The notes under the pieces were generated by a model. It made no database searches and was not told where the DNA came from. It was given only the letters and a program-made list of their open reading frames with translations. Both the position numbers and the translations under genes were made by a program. Below are positions 1 through 6,596 of a stretch of DNA of 39,083 nucleotides, in pieces. Position 1 is the first letter of the stretch, and the number at the start of each line of letters is the position of its first letter. Source of the DNA: an uncultured Lachnospiraceae bacterium (lineage in GTDB: Bacteria > Bacillota > Clostridia > Lachnospirales > Lachnospiraceae); the NCBI GenBank assembly GCA_905235745.1, contig CAJOMN010000016.1:1-39083 (forward strand), in the 5' to 3' direction.

Positions 1-11
1 CGGTATATGTT

Positions 12-44
12 GCGAGGTGTCTGCGAAGCAGACGGAGTCCTCGC
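12..44. repeat. Hairpin with GCGAAGC loop, block A
   Basis: An outer inverted repeat GCGAGG (12-17) / CCTCGC (39-44) encloses an inner perfect stem GTCTGC (19-24) / GCAGAC (28-33) closed by a GAA triloop. The apex reads GCGAAGC. It is the first of four hairpin blocks in the first 220 bases that share this apex or a variant of it but have different arms. No coding potential is evident. Function is unknown; it resembles a dispersed intergenic hairpin repeat. Confidence 0.7.
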
Positions 45-99
45 TACACCGCGAGCCTCCATTCGGCGAAGCCGAATTCAAATGGCGAGCGTCCTTGTG
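43..99. repeat. 57-bp direct repeat with GCGAAGC hairpin, copy 1
   Basis: This unit recurs at 164-220 with one base difference (C60 versus T181). It contains a perfect 7-bp hairpin ATTCGGC-GAA-GCCGAAT at 61-77. An alternative outer pairing CCATT (59-63) with AATGG (81-85) is also possible. The single difference between the copies turns a C-G pair of that outer stem into T-G, so pairing would survive in RNA. No coding assignment is credible. Confidence 0.85.
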
Positions 100-107
100 C
101 AGAGGCG

Positions 108-137
108 ACATTTCCGTAGCGACAGCGAAGGAAATGT
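108..137. repeat. Hairpin block C (ACATTTCC / GGAAATGT)
   Basis: An 8-bp perfect inverted repeat, ACATTTCC at 108-115 and GGAAATGT at 130-137, is separated by 14 bases that include GCGAA. It lies between the two 57-bp repeat copies and follows the same plan of variable arms around a GCGAA-containing apex. It is probably a diverged member of the same hairpin family. Confidence 0.55.
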
Positions 138-163
138 TGGTTGTAGATCAAGAGAAAGAGTTT

Positions 164-220
164 GCTACACCGCGAGCCTCTATTCGGCGAAGCCGAATTC
201 AAATGGCGAGCGTCCTTGTG
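164..220. repeat. 57-bp direct repeat with GCGAAGC hairpin, copy 2
   Basis: Second copy of the unit at 43-99, identical except T181 for C60. The inner hairpin is at 182-198. It ends 18 bases upstream of the tRNA-Leu gene. Any tRNA promoter would have to lie in or upstream of these repeats, and no convincing -35/-10 pair is visible there. Confidence 0.85.
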
Positions 221-238
221 ACAATCCTTACAACATTT

Positions 239-324
239 GCCGCAGTGGCGGAATTGGCAGACGCCCGGGACTTAAAATCCCGTGGGTAGTAATACCCGTG
301 CCGGTTCGACCCCGGCCTGCGGCA
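239..324 (+). tRNA. tRNA-Leu (anticodon UAA)
   Basis: A full cloverleaf of 86 nt can be drawn. The acceptor stem pairs GCCGCAG (239-245) with CTGCGGC (317-323), followed by discriminator A324. The anticodon stem CGGGA/TCCCG holds loop CTTAAAA with anticodon TAA at 273-275. The long variable arm TGGGTAGTAATACCCG is typical of class II tRNAs such as Leu. The T arm is GCCGG-TTCGACC-CCGGC. CCA is not encoded. It decodes UUA and UUG. A short T run follows, but no separate terminator stem is visible. Confidence 0.97.
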
Positions 325-400
325 TTTTTCATATATACCGGAAATGAATTTATTTGCTTCTGTATCCATATAACCGGGCATTCTTATCCGAGCGTCTTGT

Positions 401-435
401 TATGGTAAACGCATTAATCTAATTCGTTCACTATA
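401..435. repeat. Dispersed hairpin repeat TATRGTAAACG...CGTTCACTATA, copy 1
   Basis: Left arm TATGGTAAACGCATTA and right arm TAATTCGTTCACTATA form an imperfect 16-bp hairpin with loop ATC. It is related to elements at 4485-4516 and 26894-26924. All three share GTAAACGCATT on the left and CGTTCACT on the right, in the same orientation, and keep the same A opposite C mismatch in the stem. This copy lies between tRNA-Leu and the radical SAM gene. Function is unknown. Confidence 0.75.
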
Positions 436-494
436 TATTCTTTGGATCTGGCTTCGGTTCGTCGCCGGTCTCGGCAGCAGGTACTATTTTCCCA

Positions 495-1397
495 ATGACA
501 AAGCGGCATATATTTGTAAATGATTATCTTCAGGACAAATACGGCGAAAAAGTATACAAGATTTCTATAAATGCCGGAATGACGTGCCCGAACAGGGACG
601 GTACATTAGGCACGGGAGGCTGTATATTCTGTTCGGAAGGCGGATCGGGTGATTTTACGTTCGGAAAGGATGAACCGTACTCGTGTACGGCTGATGATAT
701 CGCCGGTCAGATTGAAAGGGCGAAAGCACTTATTTCCCAAAAGACAGACTGCAGGAAGTATATTGCTTATTTTCAGCCCTTTTCCAATACTTACGCGCCG
801 GTCGGATACCTTCGCGAGGTCTATTATGCGGCTGCGGCCTGTCCCGATATCGTCGGAATATCCGTTGCGACACGGTGCGACTGCATATCCGGTGAAGTGC
901 TCGAACTATTGAAAGAACTTAACGCGGTCAAACCGGTTTGGGTCGAAATGGGACTGCAAACCGTGCATTCATCGACACTTGAGCTCCTTAATTGCAAATA
1001 CACATATGAGAAGTTCAAGGATGCTGTCTTACGATTAAGCAATGCCGGAATTGATGTTATAGCTCATCTGATACTTGGTCTTCCGGGCGAAAATCATGCG
1101 ATGATGTGTGAATCCGTCGACAAGGTATGCTCACTTCCCATACAGGGCATCAAACTTCAGCTTCTTCACATTCTAAAGGGCACAGAGCTTGCACGGATGT
1201 ACAGCGATGATCCTTTCCATATAATGAGCATGGAAGAGTACTGCCTGCTTGTTGCAACGCTTATTAAAAGGATACCTCCGGATATAGTGATACACCGGGT
1301 CACGGGCGACGGGGCAAGGAGGCTCTTGATAGAACCCGCGTGGAGTACCGACAAGAAGAGAGTGCTCAATATGATCAATAAAATGCTTGAAGAGTAG
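495..1397 (+). CDS. Radical SAM protein, TIGR01212/YhcC family
   Basis: This 300-residue protein belongs to the radical SAM superfamily. The region around residues 28-46 (AGMTCPNRDGTLGTGG then CIFC) gives the three-cysteine cluster arrangement seen in the YhcC/TIGR01212 family, followed by the GGSGDF motif typical of that family. Length matches the family (about 300-320). The N-terminus, with a YLQDKYGEKVYKISI stretch just before the cluster, supports the ATG at 495, although no strong Shine-Dalgarno is visible (AGCAGG lies about 15 bases upstream). The substrate is not known for the family, so only a SAM-cleaving [4Fe-4S] enzyme is claimed. The gene stands alone: a new promoter starts shortly after its stop. 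Confidence 0.92.
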   Translation: MTKRHIFVNDYLQDKYGEKVYKISINAGMTCPNRDGTLGTGGCIFCSEGGSGDFTFGKDEPYSCTADDIAGQIERAKALISQKTDCRKYIAYFQPFSNTYAPVGYLREVYYAAAACPDIVGISVATRCDCISGEVLELLKELNAVKPVWVEMGLQTVHSSTLELLNCKYTYEKFKDAVLRLSNAGIDVIAHLILGLPGENHAMMCESVDKVCSLPIQGIKLQLLHILKGTELARMYSDDPFHIMSMEEYCLLVATLIKRIPPDIVIHRVTGDGARRLLIEPAWSTDKKRVLNMINKMLEE

Positions 1398-1413
1398 ATG
1401 AAAATGATTTTCG

Positions 1414-1442
1414 TTGTATGACAGGGACTATTGGTTTATAAT
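1414..1442 (+). promoter_or_regulatory. Sigma-A promoter for the cyclophilin gene
   Basis: TTGTAT (1414-1419), a 17-base spacer and a perfect TATAAT (1437-1442). Predicted start is near 1449, giving a leader of about 54 nt. The spacer contains GGGACTATTG (1424-1433), which recurs in the leader at 1463-1472. Confidence 0.7.
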
Positions 1443-1454
1443 TTTGGAGTGCCG

Positions 1455-1476
1455 GGGGCAAAGGGACTATTGCCCC
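1455..1476 (+). promoter_or_regulatory. 5' leader hairpin of the cyclophilin gene
   Basis: GGGGCAA (1455-1461) pairs with TTGCCCC (1470-1476) around an 8-base loop, just after the predicted transcription start and 26 bases before the ATG. It is not followed by a T run, so it is not a typical terminator. It could stabilise the mRNA 5' end or be a binding site. The loop and right arm include the second GGGACTATTG repeat. Confidence 0.5.
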
Positions 1477-1502
1477 ATATCATAATATGAAGGGAGAAAA
1501 TC

Positions 1503-2024
1503 ATGGCAAACAATCCTATCGTTACATTTACAATGGAAAACGGCGATGTTTTTCGTGCGGAACTGTATCCGGATGTCGCCCCGCAGTCAGTCCGTAACTT
1601 TGTCTCACTGGTTAAAAAGGGGTTTTATGACGGATTGATCTTTCACCGCGTGATCCCGGGATTTATGATCCAGGGCGGAGATCCGGAAGGCACAGGCATG
1701 GGCGGCCCGGGGTACTCGATAAAGGGTGAATTTGCAAGCAACGGGTTTGCAAACGATCTGAAACATACAAAGGGCGTACTTTCAATGGCGCGGAGCATGA
1801 TGCCGGATTCCGCAGGCTCGCAGTTCTTCATAATGCACGAGACGAGCCCGCATCTTGACGGTGAGTACGCGGCTTTCGGCAGGATAACGGAAGGGCAGGA
1901 GGTGGTTGATGCCATTGCCTGCGTCCGGACAGACATTTCGGACAGACCGACGACGCCTCAGGTAATGAAGAGCGTGACGGTAGAGACGTTCGGCGTGGAA
2001 TATCCCGAACCCGAGAAGCTGTAA
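1503..2024 (+). CDS. Peptidyl-prolyl cis-trans isomerase, cyclophilin type
   Basis: This 173-residue protein catalyses cis-trans isomerisation of Xaa-Pro bonds and is a single cyclophilin domain with no signal peptide, so probably cytoplasmic. Diagnostic stretches are FHRVIPGFMIQGGDP (catalytic Arg in FHR), then GSQFFIMH and LDGEYAAFGRI. It begins ANNPIVTFTMENG, typical of the small bacterial PpiB-like cyclophilins of Clostridia. AGGGAG about 8 bases upstream supports the ATG at 1503. It has its own promoter at 1414-1442 and is followed after 38 bases by the FakA-middle-domain-like gene, probably on the same transcript. Confidence 0.96.
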   Translation: MANNPIVTFTMENGDVFRAELYPDVAPQSVRNFVSLVKKGFYDGLIFHRVIPGFMIQGGDPEGTGMGGPGYSIKGEFASNGFANDLKHTKGVLSMARSMMPDSAGSQFFIMHETSPHLDGEYAAFGRITEGQEVVDAIACVRTDISDRPTTPQVMKSVTVETFGVEYPEPEKL

Positions 2025-2062
2025 CAGTTGTAAGCAAATTAGAAGGAACGAGGTAAACATAC

Positions 2063-2377
2063 ATGGATACAATTGAATTTCGATATGACACACAGCTGCT
2101 GCTTGATAAATATGCGGCTGACGGAGAAGATCCCGATGATCTTGCCGATGATCTTGTGGATGAGATAAGAGATCACATTCTGGATGCGTTCAAGGGAGAC
2201 AGCATGGTTGTAGCCGGAGACTCCGGAGAGGATGAAAACGGAGAGAAAGCCATTGTTAAGCTTCATTACCATACAAACGAACCGTGGCTTGTCCTTGAGT
2301 ACTGCAGATCCATCGGGGAGATATACGATATTGTGGTCGAGGATATGGATCGCCAGTCCCGGGGACTCAAAGGATGA
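2063..2377 (+). CDS. Stand-alone domain resembling the middle domain of FakA/YloV
   Basis: A 104-residue acidic protein. From about residue 45 the pattern GDSMVVAGD...AIVKLHYHTNEPWLVLEY then GEIYDIVVEDMDRQ closely follows the middle domain of DAK2-type fatty acid kinase A (YloV), where the usual pattern is VKVHVHT-N-PG-VLEY, then G-L--IKIENMREQ. The HxH pair is kept (H68, H70), but the cysteine usual in the GYCTE motif is Asp here (RYDTQ, D9). Neither the kinase nucleotide-binding N-domain nor the C-terminal domain is present in or next to the gene. The start at 2063 follows GAAGGAACGAGG. Function is not assignable; the family match is inferred from motif memory. It converges on the PHP gene with a 14-base gap. 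Confidence 0.75.
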   Translation: MDTIEFRYDTQLLLDKYAADGEDPDDLADDLVDEIRDHILDAFKGDSMVVAGDSGEDENGEKAIVKLHYHTNEPWLVLEYCRSIGEIYDIVVEDMDRQSRGLKG

Positions 2378-2391
2378 AGCGGAGCCGGGCG

Positions 2392-3252
2392 TTAAGGGAT
2401 GACGGCATTTAGGAATGCGGTAAGCCTGTCCGGCCAATCGCTTTTGTCCGGAAGGTTATTGTCTCCTAACTCTATCAGCTTGTTTTTTCCGTGATAGTCG
2501 CTCCCAGCTGTGACATACAGATCGTACTTATCAGCAAAATCAAGCATCTGTTTGCACAGCTTCGGAGTGAATCCGGAGTAGAAGGCCTCTACGCCCTGTA
2601 ATCCGAAACCGGTCAGCCTTTGAAGCCGGGCATCCATTTCGTCTCCGAGGATCAGCTGGTCGCCGCTGCCGTATGACGGGTGGGCGAGCACGGGGATGCC
2701 CCCGCTTTCCAGTATGCCTGTTATTGCCTCTTCCGGACGCACATAGTCGCTCTTGAAGTGCAGTTTATTGATATAATTGTTGATGGCATCCTCCTTGCTG
2801 GAGACGTACCCGTATTTGACCATAAGGTTTCCGATATGGGGCTTGCCGGGGTTTTGAAGCGCAAGGAGCGCATCAATTTCTTCCTTCGGAAAATCAAATC
2901 CGAAGTTTTCCTTCAGAAAATCAAGTCTTGCGTTTACTTTGCGCATCCTGTAGCCATGACCGAGAGCTACCACATCATTTATCGGTTGTGCATCAGGATC
3001 GTAATTGTACCCCAGTATGTGATATTTGCCGTGATCGTCCTTACATGAGAACTCAACGCCGGTGATGAATGCCGGATCATCAGGCGCAAGATTCCCGAGA
3101 ACCGTACAGCATCCCGCTACCGCATCATGGTCGGTGACGGAAAACATATCTATACCGCACGATTTTACTTTGGAGAGTATTTCTTCCGGTGTGTCCGTTC
3201 CGTCAGATACGACCGAATGCATATGCAGGTCTATTAGCTCTATATCTCTCAT
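2392..3252 (-). CDS. PHP-domain phosphoesterase
   Basis: A 286-residue metal-dependent phosphoesterase of the PHP superfamily, closest in layout to the TrpH/YciV group (nucleoside 3',5'-bisphosphate phosphatase / RNase AM). Visible metal-binding motifs in order: DLHMHSVVSDG near residue 8, TDHDAVAG near 41, GVEFSC near 66, YHILGY, then VLAHPS and AGSDYHG in the C-terminal third. The insertion between the third and fourth motifs (about residues 90-180) is usual for this group. It is the last gene of a three-gene leftward operon, 33 bases after the STAS-kinase stop, with GGAG about 11 bases before its ATG. The exact substrate is not predictable from sequence. Confidence 0.9.
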   Translation of the reverse strand: MRDIELIDLHMHSVVSDGTDTPEEILSKVKSCGIDMFSVTDHDAVAGCCTVLGNLAPDDPAFITGVEFSCKDDHGKYHILGYNYDPDAQPINDVVALGHGYRMRKVNARLDFLKENFGFDFPKEEIDALLALQNPGKPHIGNLMVKYGYVSSKEDAINNYINKLHFKSDYVRPEEAITGILESGGIPVLAHPSYGSGDQLILGDEMDARLQRLTGFGLQGVEAFYSGFTPKLCKQMLDFADKYDLYVTAGSDYHGKNKLIELGDNNLPDKSDWPDRLTAFLNAVIP

Positions 3253-3285
3253 ATAATCAATGACTCCGGAAAAGTATAGCCTGAT

Positions 3286-4446
3286 CTAAAACAGCAGTGT
3301 ATCATATGAGGCGAGAAGCTCATTAAGCTCACCCTTCCACAGATCTATCTCTGCCCTGCCTGCTTCACTTTCAAGACCGCCGCGTCTTACAGAGCGTCTG
3401 ATCAACCGCGTATAGCCTATTATGCGGGCTTTATCTTCCACTTCGCGGATCCGCTCTTCGCTGCCATCCTCCAGATACATGGCAAGTGTCTTTTTCCAGA
3501 AGGTATTTGCGGTCTGCTGGTCAAATCCCTGGAATTTAAGAATGTGTTCTTCATCATATTCGCTGAATCCAATGAACGCATTGTAGATGGAACCCAATTC
3601 AAATATCGGATGACCGACGGCAAGAGTATCCATATCGATCAGCAAAACCTCGTCGTTCTGCAGTTCAAGGTTTTTGGTGTGATAGTCGCCGTGGATCATG
3701 TGATCGTCATGAGGAACGGCATTTATCAGATCGAGAAGCTTCGTGCCCGCGGCATCCGGAAGGTAATCTTTGGTGAACCCTGCCCATTTTATGGCAGTCT
3801 CCTTCATATCGGGAAGCTTTCCTTCGGGAACAACGGTTGAGTGTATCTTTCTAAGCATATCTACGAACTCTTTGACGCACCAGTCGAGCTTATCCGGATC
3901 GCCTGCAAGTATTTTGGAAAAAGATCTGGCATTTAACAGCTCATATACGGATCCGTAACTGTTGCCGACCTTAACGACATCATAGCTGATCGCTGTCGGT
4001 ATGCCGAGAATAAGGGCAAGCTTTGCGACCTCACGCTCATGCTTGATGTCTTCGAGTGCATCGGGATTATTAAAGACTTTGACAACATTGTCTTTGTCGA
4101 TACGGTAGATCGTTCCGTTCGCGCCTCTGCCGATCTCCTCGCACCCCTCTATGGAAACCTCCCTGTATGCCCTTTCGACGGTCATCATTTCGGTAAAACC
4201 GGTCATCTCAAAGATATCATATATTTCGGGCGATGCATTTATGATCTTTAGATCCGGATGATTCTTTTTAAGACGCAGGATGATCCTGAGACCTGCGCTT
4301 GATATGTATTCCAGAGATGATGCATCAAATATTATCCCGGCACCTTCATTTTCTGCCAGCCTGTCCGTAAGCTCCTGTTCTACCGAAGCTGCATTGTCAG
4401 AGCTGATCCTTCCCTGAAGGGGTATGGTAATAGTGTTGTCAGTCAT
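3286..4446 (-). CDS. STAS domain fused to an aminoglycoside-phosphotransferase-like kinase
   Basis: This 386-residue protein has two parts. Residues 1-95 are a STAS (anti-sigma-factor antagonist) domain: D41 and the LEYISSAGLRI segment put S49/S50 where SpoIIAA-type proteins are phosphorylated. Residues about 105-386 are a protein-kinase-like fold of the APH/choline-kinase type, with GRGANGTIYRI as nucleotide loop, VVKVF lysine, catalytic HGDYHTKN (H252-N259) and metal-binding IDMDT (D271, D273). The kinase part resembles TIGR02172. The start at 4446 is fixed by TAAGGAGG six bases upstream; the open frame extends to 4515 but without an RBS. It sits between a membrane glycosyltransferase and a PHP phosphatase. 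A self-regulating kinase with a STAS switch is an inference. Confidence 0.85.
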   Translation of the reverse strand: MTDNTITIPLQGRISSDNAASVEQELTDRLAENEGAGIIFDASSLEYISSAGLRIILRLKKNHPDLKIINASPEIYDIFEMTGFTEMMTVERAYREVSIEGCEEIGRGANGTIYRIDKDNVVKVFNNPDALEDIKHEREVAKLALILGIPTAISYDVVKVGNSYGSVYELLNARSFSKILAGDPDKLDWCVKEFVDMLRKIHSTVVPEGKLPDMKETAIKWAGFTKDYLPDAAGTKLLDLINAVPHDDHMIHGDYHTKNLELQNDEVLLIDMDTLAVGHPIFELGSIYNAFIGFSEYDEEHILKFQGFDQQTANTFWKKTLAMYLEDGSEERIREVEDKARIIGYTRLIRRSVRRGGLESEAGRAEIDLWKGELNELLASYDTLLF

Positions 4447-4484
4447 TTTGTTCCTCCTTATTACTTTCCTATCGCAATTGTGTG

Positions 4485-4516
4485 TATGGTAAACGCATTT
4501 GTTTAATGCGTTCACT
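4485..4516. repeat. Dispersed hairpin repeat, copy 2
   Basis: Left arm TATGGTAAACGCATT, loop TGTTT, right arm AATGCGTTCACT. The inner 8-bp stem AACGCATT (4492-4499) / AATGCGTT (4505-4512) is perfect. It is the same family as 401-435 and 26894-26924. The right arm, read on the minus strand, supplies the TGA stop codon (4514-4512) of the upstream glycosyltransferase. The element separates that gene from the STAS-kinase gene. Confidence 0.8.
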
Positions 4517-5978
4517 CTGCAAGCAGGTATAAGTGTCCTGCCGGGTTATCGTATATACAGTCGTATTTTTCCATGACACTGTCGTATATTTCAGGAAGAT
4601 TATCCTGAAAGTTATCTCCTATTATGAGCCATTTAGGGGGTGCTTTGTCAAGCGTTTCCAAAATATCGGTAAGAGCCTGCGGATAAAGCTCTATAAAAAA
4701 AGGCAGATTAACGACATATCTGGAGCATGGCATCATATCATTGGCTTCGAACATCTGCATATCGATCATGAACGAGAATACGCTCCCCCGGTCACATTCG
4801 GGTATGAGACTGCCTATGCTTTCGGCATTTTCCTGATAAGCCTGTGCTCCCTCGAAATTCCTGTCATACAGAACCGTTCTCACGGTATCGAGACCCGACG
4901 GCACATAATAGCACAGATACACGAAGAAAAGAGCGATACTTACGGCCTGTCCGGCGTTTTCAAACAGGATCAGCGGATCGTAGATCTTAAGGAACAGTAT
5001 GAGGGCAAGCAGAAGAGAAGGATAAACGGTCGTAAAATAGTAATAAAAAGGCGTGCCCAGATGCAGCAGCAGCCATGTTGCCGCGGACATTGCCATCAGG
5101 ATGATGGAAAGCTCCTTTTGCAGGCGCTTGCGGCCAAGTACGGCAAACGCGAACGCGGCAACGCATCCCGAAAGCTTAAGCTCCCATGTGATGCTGAAGC
5201 TCTCATAATAGTTTGTCGAACGTGAAAATCCGAGCCCGAATACGCAGAACAGCATATCCGACAGGGACGAGTTGAGTCCGAAGTATATTATTACGGGGAG
5301 GGCGGCAATTGCGACGCCGAGCAGCATATATATGATGTCAAGCAGAAGCTTTCTGATCTTCCCGGCGCTTATGTCATAGTACAGTATCGCCGCCGCTATG
5401 CCGAGTATCGGAGCCGCAACGCTTATCTTTGCAAAAAGGTCTATCCCGAGACATATCCCGAGTATGGCCATCGTAGAAAAAGGCAGATCCGAGAATGACT
5501 TTCGCTTTATCACAACGTGACGAAGCACTATATACAGGCATCCGAGGGAGAGCGGCAGAGCAAATTCCTCCAGCGTGTTCCCGCCCCAGAGAGTGGTTAT
5601 GTTTCCCCACAGATACACGATCATGACGAAGATAGCCTTCTTTTTCGATATGAACATAAGGCTCAGTTCATATACGAGAACGAGAGAGGCAAAAGCAAAC
5701 GGTATCTGTATTATAAAGGCGCCGATCCTGTCATGGGCGAACAACTGCCCCACAGCCTCGACAAAGAAGAAATAGGGGCCTTTAAGGTCAAAAAAATCAC
5801 GGTACGGAACCTTCCCTTCCAGTATGCCGCGCCCCACAAGCGTGAAAAAGCTGGCATCGCAGCCATACCAGAGCGGGTAAAAAGGGCTTGTCCACAGCGA
5901 AAACAGGAGCAGATGAGTCGTACTTGCGATAAACAGTCCAATGTATTCGATTATCCTCTGCTTCACACGAAGTTCCAA
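4512..5978 (-). CDS. Polytopic membrane glycosyltransferase, GT-C type
   Basis: This 488-residue protein has about ten hydrophobic segments spread over residues 10-370 and a soluble C-terminal tail. The first extracytoplasmic loop contains YGCDASFFTLVGRGILEG then VPYRDFFDLKGPYFFF, the acidic and YRDFFD-K-GP pattern found in GT39/GT83-like lipid-linked sugar transferases. It should use a polyprenyl-phosphate sugar at the outer membrane leaflet; acceptor and sugar are unknown. Translation starts at TTG 5978: AGAGG lies 8 bases upstream and no ATG fits better. It is the first gene of the leftward operon, transcribed from the promoter at 6020-6048. Its stop codon lies inside a dispersed hairpin repeat. 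Confidence 0.85.
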   Translation of the reverse strand: MELRVKQRIIEYIGLFIASTTHLLLFSLWTSPFYPLWYGCDASFFTLVGRGILEGKVPYRDFFDLKGPYFFFVEAVGQLFAHDRIGAFIIQIPFAFASLVLVYELSLMFISKKKAIFVMIVYLWGNITTLWGGNTLEEFALPLSLGCLYIVLRHVVIKRKSFSDLPFSTMAILGICLGIDLFAKISVAAPILGIAAAILYYDISAGKIRKLLLDIIYMLLGVAIAALPVIIYFGLNSSLSDMLFCVFGLGFSRSTNYYESFSITWELKLSGCVAAFAFAVLGRKRLQKELSIILMAMSAATWLLLHLGTPFYYYFTTVYPSLLLALILFLKIYDPLILFENAGQAVSIALFFVYLCYYVPSGLDTVRTVLYDRNFEGAQAYQENAESIGSLIPECDRGSVFSFMIDMQMFEANDMMPCSRYVVNLPFFIELYPQALTDILETLDKAPPKWLIIGDNFQDNLPEIYDSVMEKYDCIYDNPAGHLYLLAE

Positions 5979-5998
5979 GCCGCAAACCTCTAATTATT

Positions 5999-6027
5999 TT
6001 GACATTTAAGTACTATATAATTATAAT
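5999..6027 (+). promoter_or_regulatory. Consensus sigma-A promoter, rightward operon
   Basis: A perfect TTGACA (5999-6004), a 17-base spacer and a perfect TATAAT (6022-6027). Predicted start is near 6034, with a leader of about 60 nt before the ATG at 6095. A 10-bp perfect palindrome GCTCGCGAGC lies in the leader at 6059-6068. The -10 overlaps the -10 of the divergent promoter. Confidence 0.88.
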
Positions 6028-6048
6028 AAGAAAGATTGATAATTGCAA
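6020..6048 (-). promoter_or_regulatory. Sigma-A promoter, leftward glycosyltransferase operon
   Basis: On the minus strand TTGCAA (6048-6043), a 17-base spacer and a perfect TATAAT (6025-6020). Predicted start is near 6013, about 35 bases before the TTG start codon. Four bases of its -10 (6022-6025) are shared with the rightward -10, so two polymerases could not form open complexes at once. Confidence 0.75.
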
Positions 6049-6094
6049 TAAAATCAAGGCTCGCGAGCGGGACTTGAAATATAGGGAGCAGGAT

Positions 6095-6571
6095 ATGTAC
6101 GGACAGGAAGTAAATCTCAGAGAGCAGATCACCGAGGAATACAAAGATGATCTGACGAAGCTTCTCAGGTATCTGCCGTTTCTTGAGAAAAAGGGCGGGA
6201 AGAATACGCAGGAATACTACGAGGGAGAAGGAGACAACAAAGTTATCCCCGTTCCCGTGTATGATTCGTCGCTTCTTGCCTTCGTCAAGGAAGTTCGAAA
6301 CACGAAGTTTTACTACAAGAATTATCCGTACGTATACTGCAAATGGAAAATGCCGGATCCGAAGTCCGAAAGGATCGCGATGGAGTCCGCGACATTAAGG
6401 GATATTGATCTGTTCCGCGCGATAATCAGCAAATATGTCATCGGGGGCCAGACAAAGGCAAGTGTATGGACAACAGCCGTTGAAGAGAGGATATTTGTAA
6501 CGGCGCTGACCAGATTGCGTTCGCTTGTGTTTGATTACAGCAAGGATCCCGCAGATAAGCGTCCACGGTAG
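6095..6571 (+). CDS. Conserved hypothetical protein (possibly DUF6508-like)
   Basis: A 158-residue soluble protein. It has no signal peptide or membrane segment. Sequence is mixed charged with a central segment rich in aromatic residues (VRNTKFYYKNYPYVYCKW, about residues 71-88) and a C-terminal alpha-helical half. The pattern LLRYLPFLE...VPVYDSSLLAFVKE...YVIGGQTKASVW reminds me of a Lachnospiraceae family annotated DUF6508; this is memory, not a search. The ATG at 6095 is chosen because AGGGAG stands six bases upstream; the frame is open back to 5999, but that stretch is the promoter. First gene of the operon, 25 bases before an aminotransferase. No function is proposed. Confidence 0.75.
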   Translation: MYGQEVNLREQITEEYKDDLTKLLRYLPFLEKKGGKNTQEYYEGEGDNKVIPVPVYDSSLLAFVKEVRNTKFYYKNYPYVYCKWKMPDPKSERIAMESATLRDIDLFRAIISKYVIGGQTKASVWTTAVEERIFVTALTRLRSLVFDYSKDPADKRPR

Positions 6572-6596
6572 GGCGGCAGTTACGGAAGGAGACTGG

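Noticed and set aside
1-220. CRISPR array
   Set aside because: Only two copies of a 57-bp unit with an internal hairpin, 64 bases apart, and no cas genes.
7-408. Open frames across the left repeat and tRNA region on both strands
   Set aside because: They cross the tRNA gene and hairpin repeats and repeat their own sequence; no RBS or family match.
459-495. Leaderless promoter for the radical SAM gene
   Set aside because: TACTAT at 482 has the right distance to the ATG, but there is no acceptable -35 sixteen to eighteen bases upstream.
4447-4515. Extension of the STAS-kinase to ATG 4515
   Set aside because: It runs through the dispersed hairpin and lacks an RBS; TAAGGAGG precedes ATG 4446 and the STAS fold begins there.
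5999-6094. N-terminal extension of the 6095 gene from TTG 5999
   Set aside because: The extension consists of the -35, spacer, -10 and leader of a consensus promoter; ATG 6095 has AGGGAG at proper spacing.
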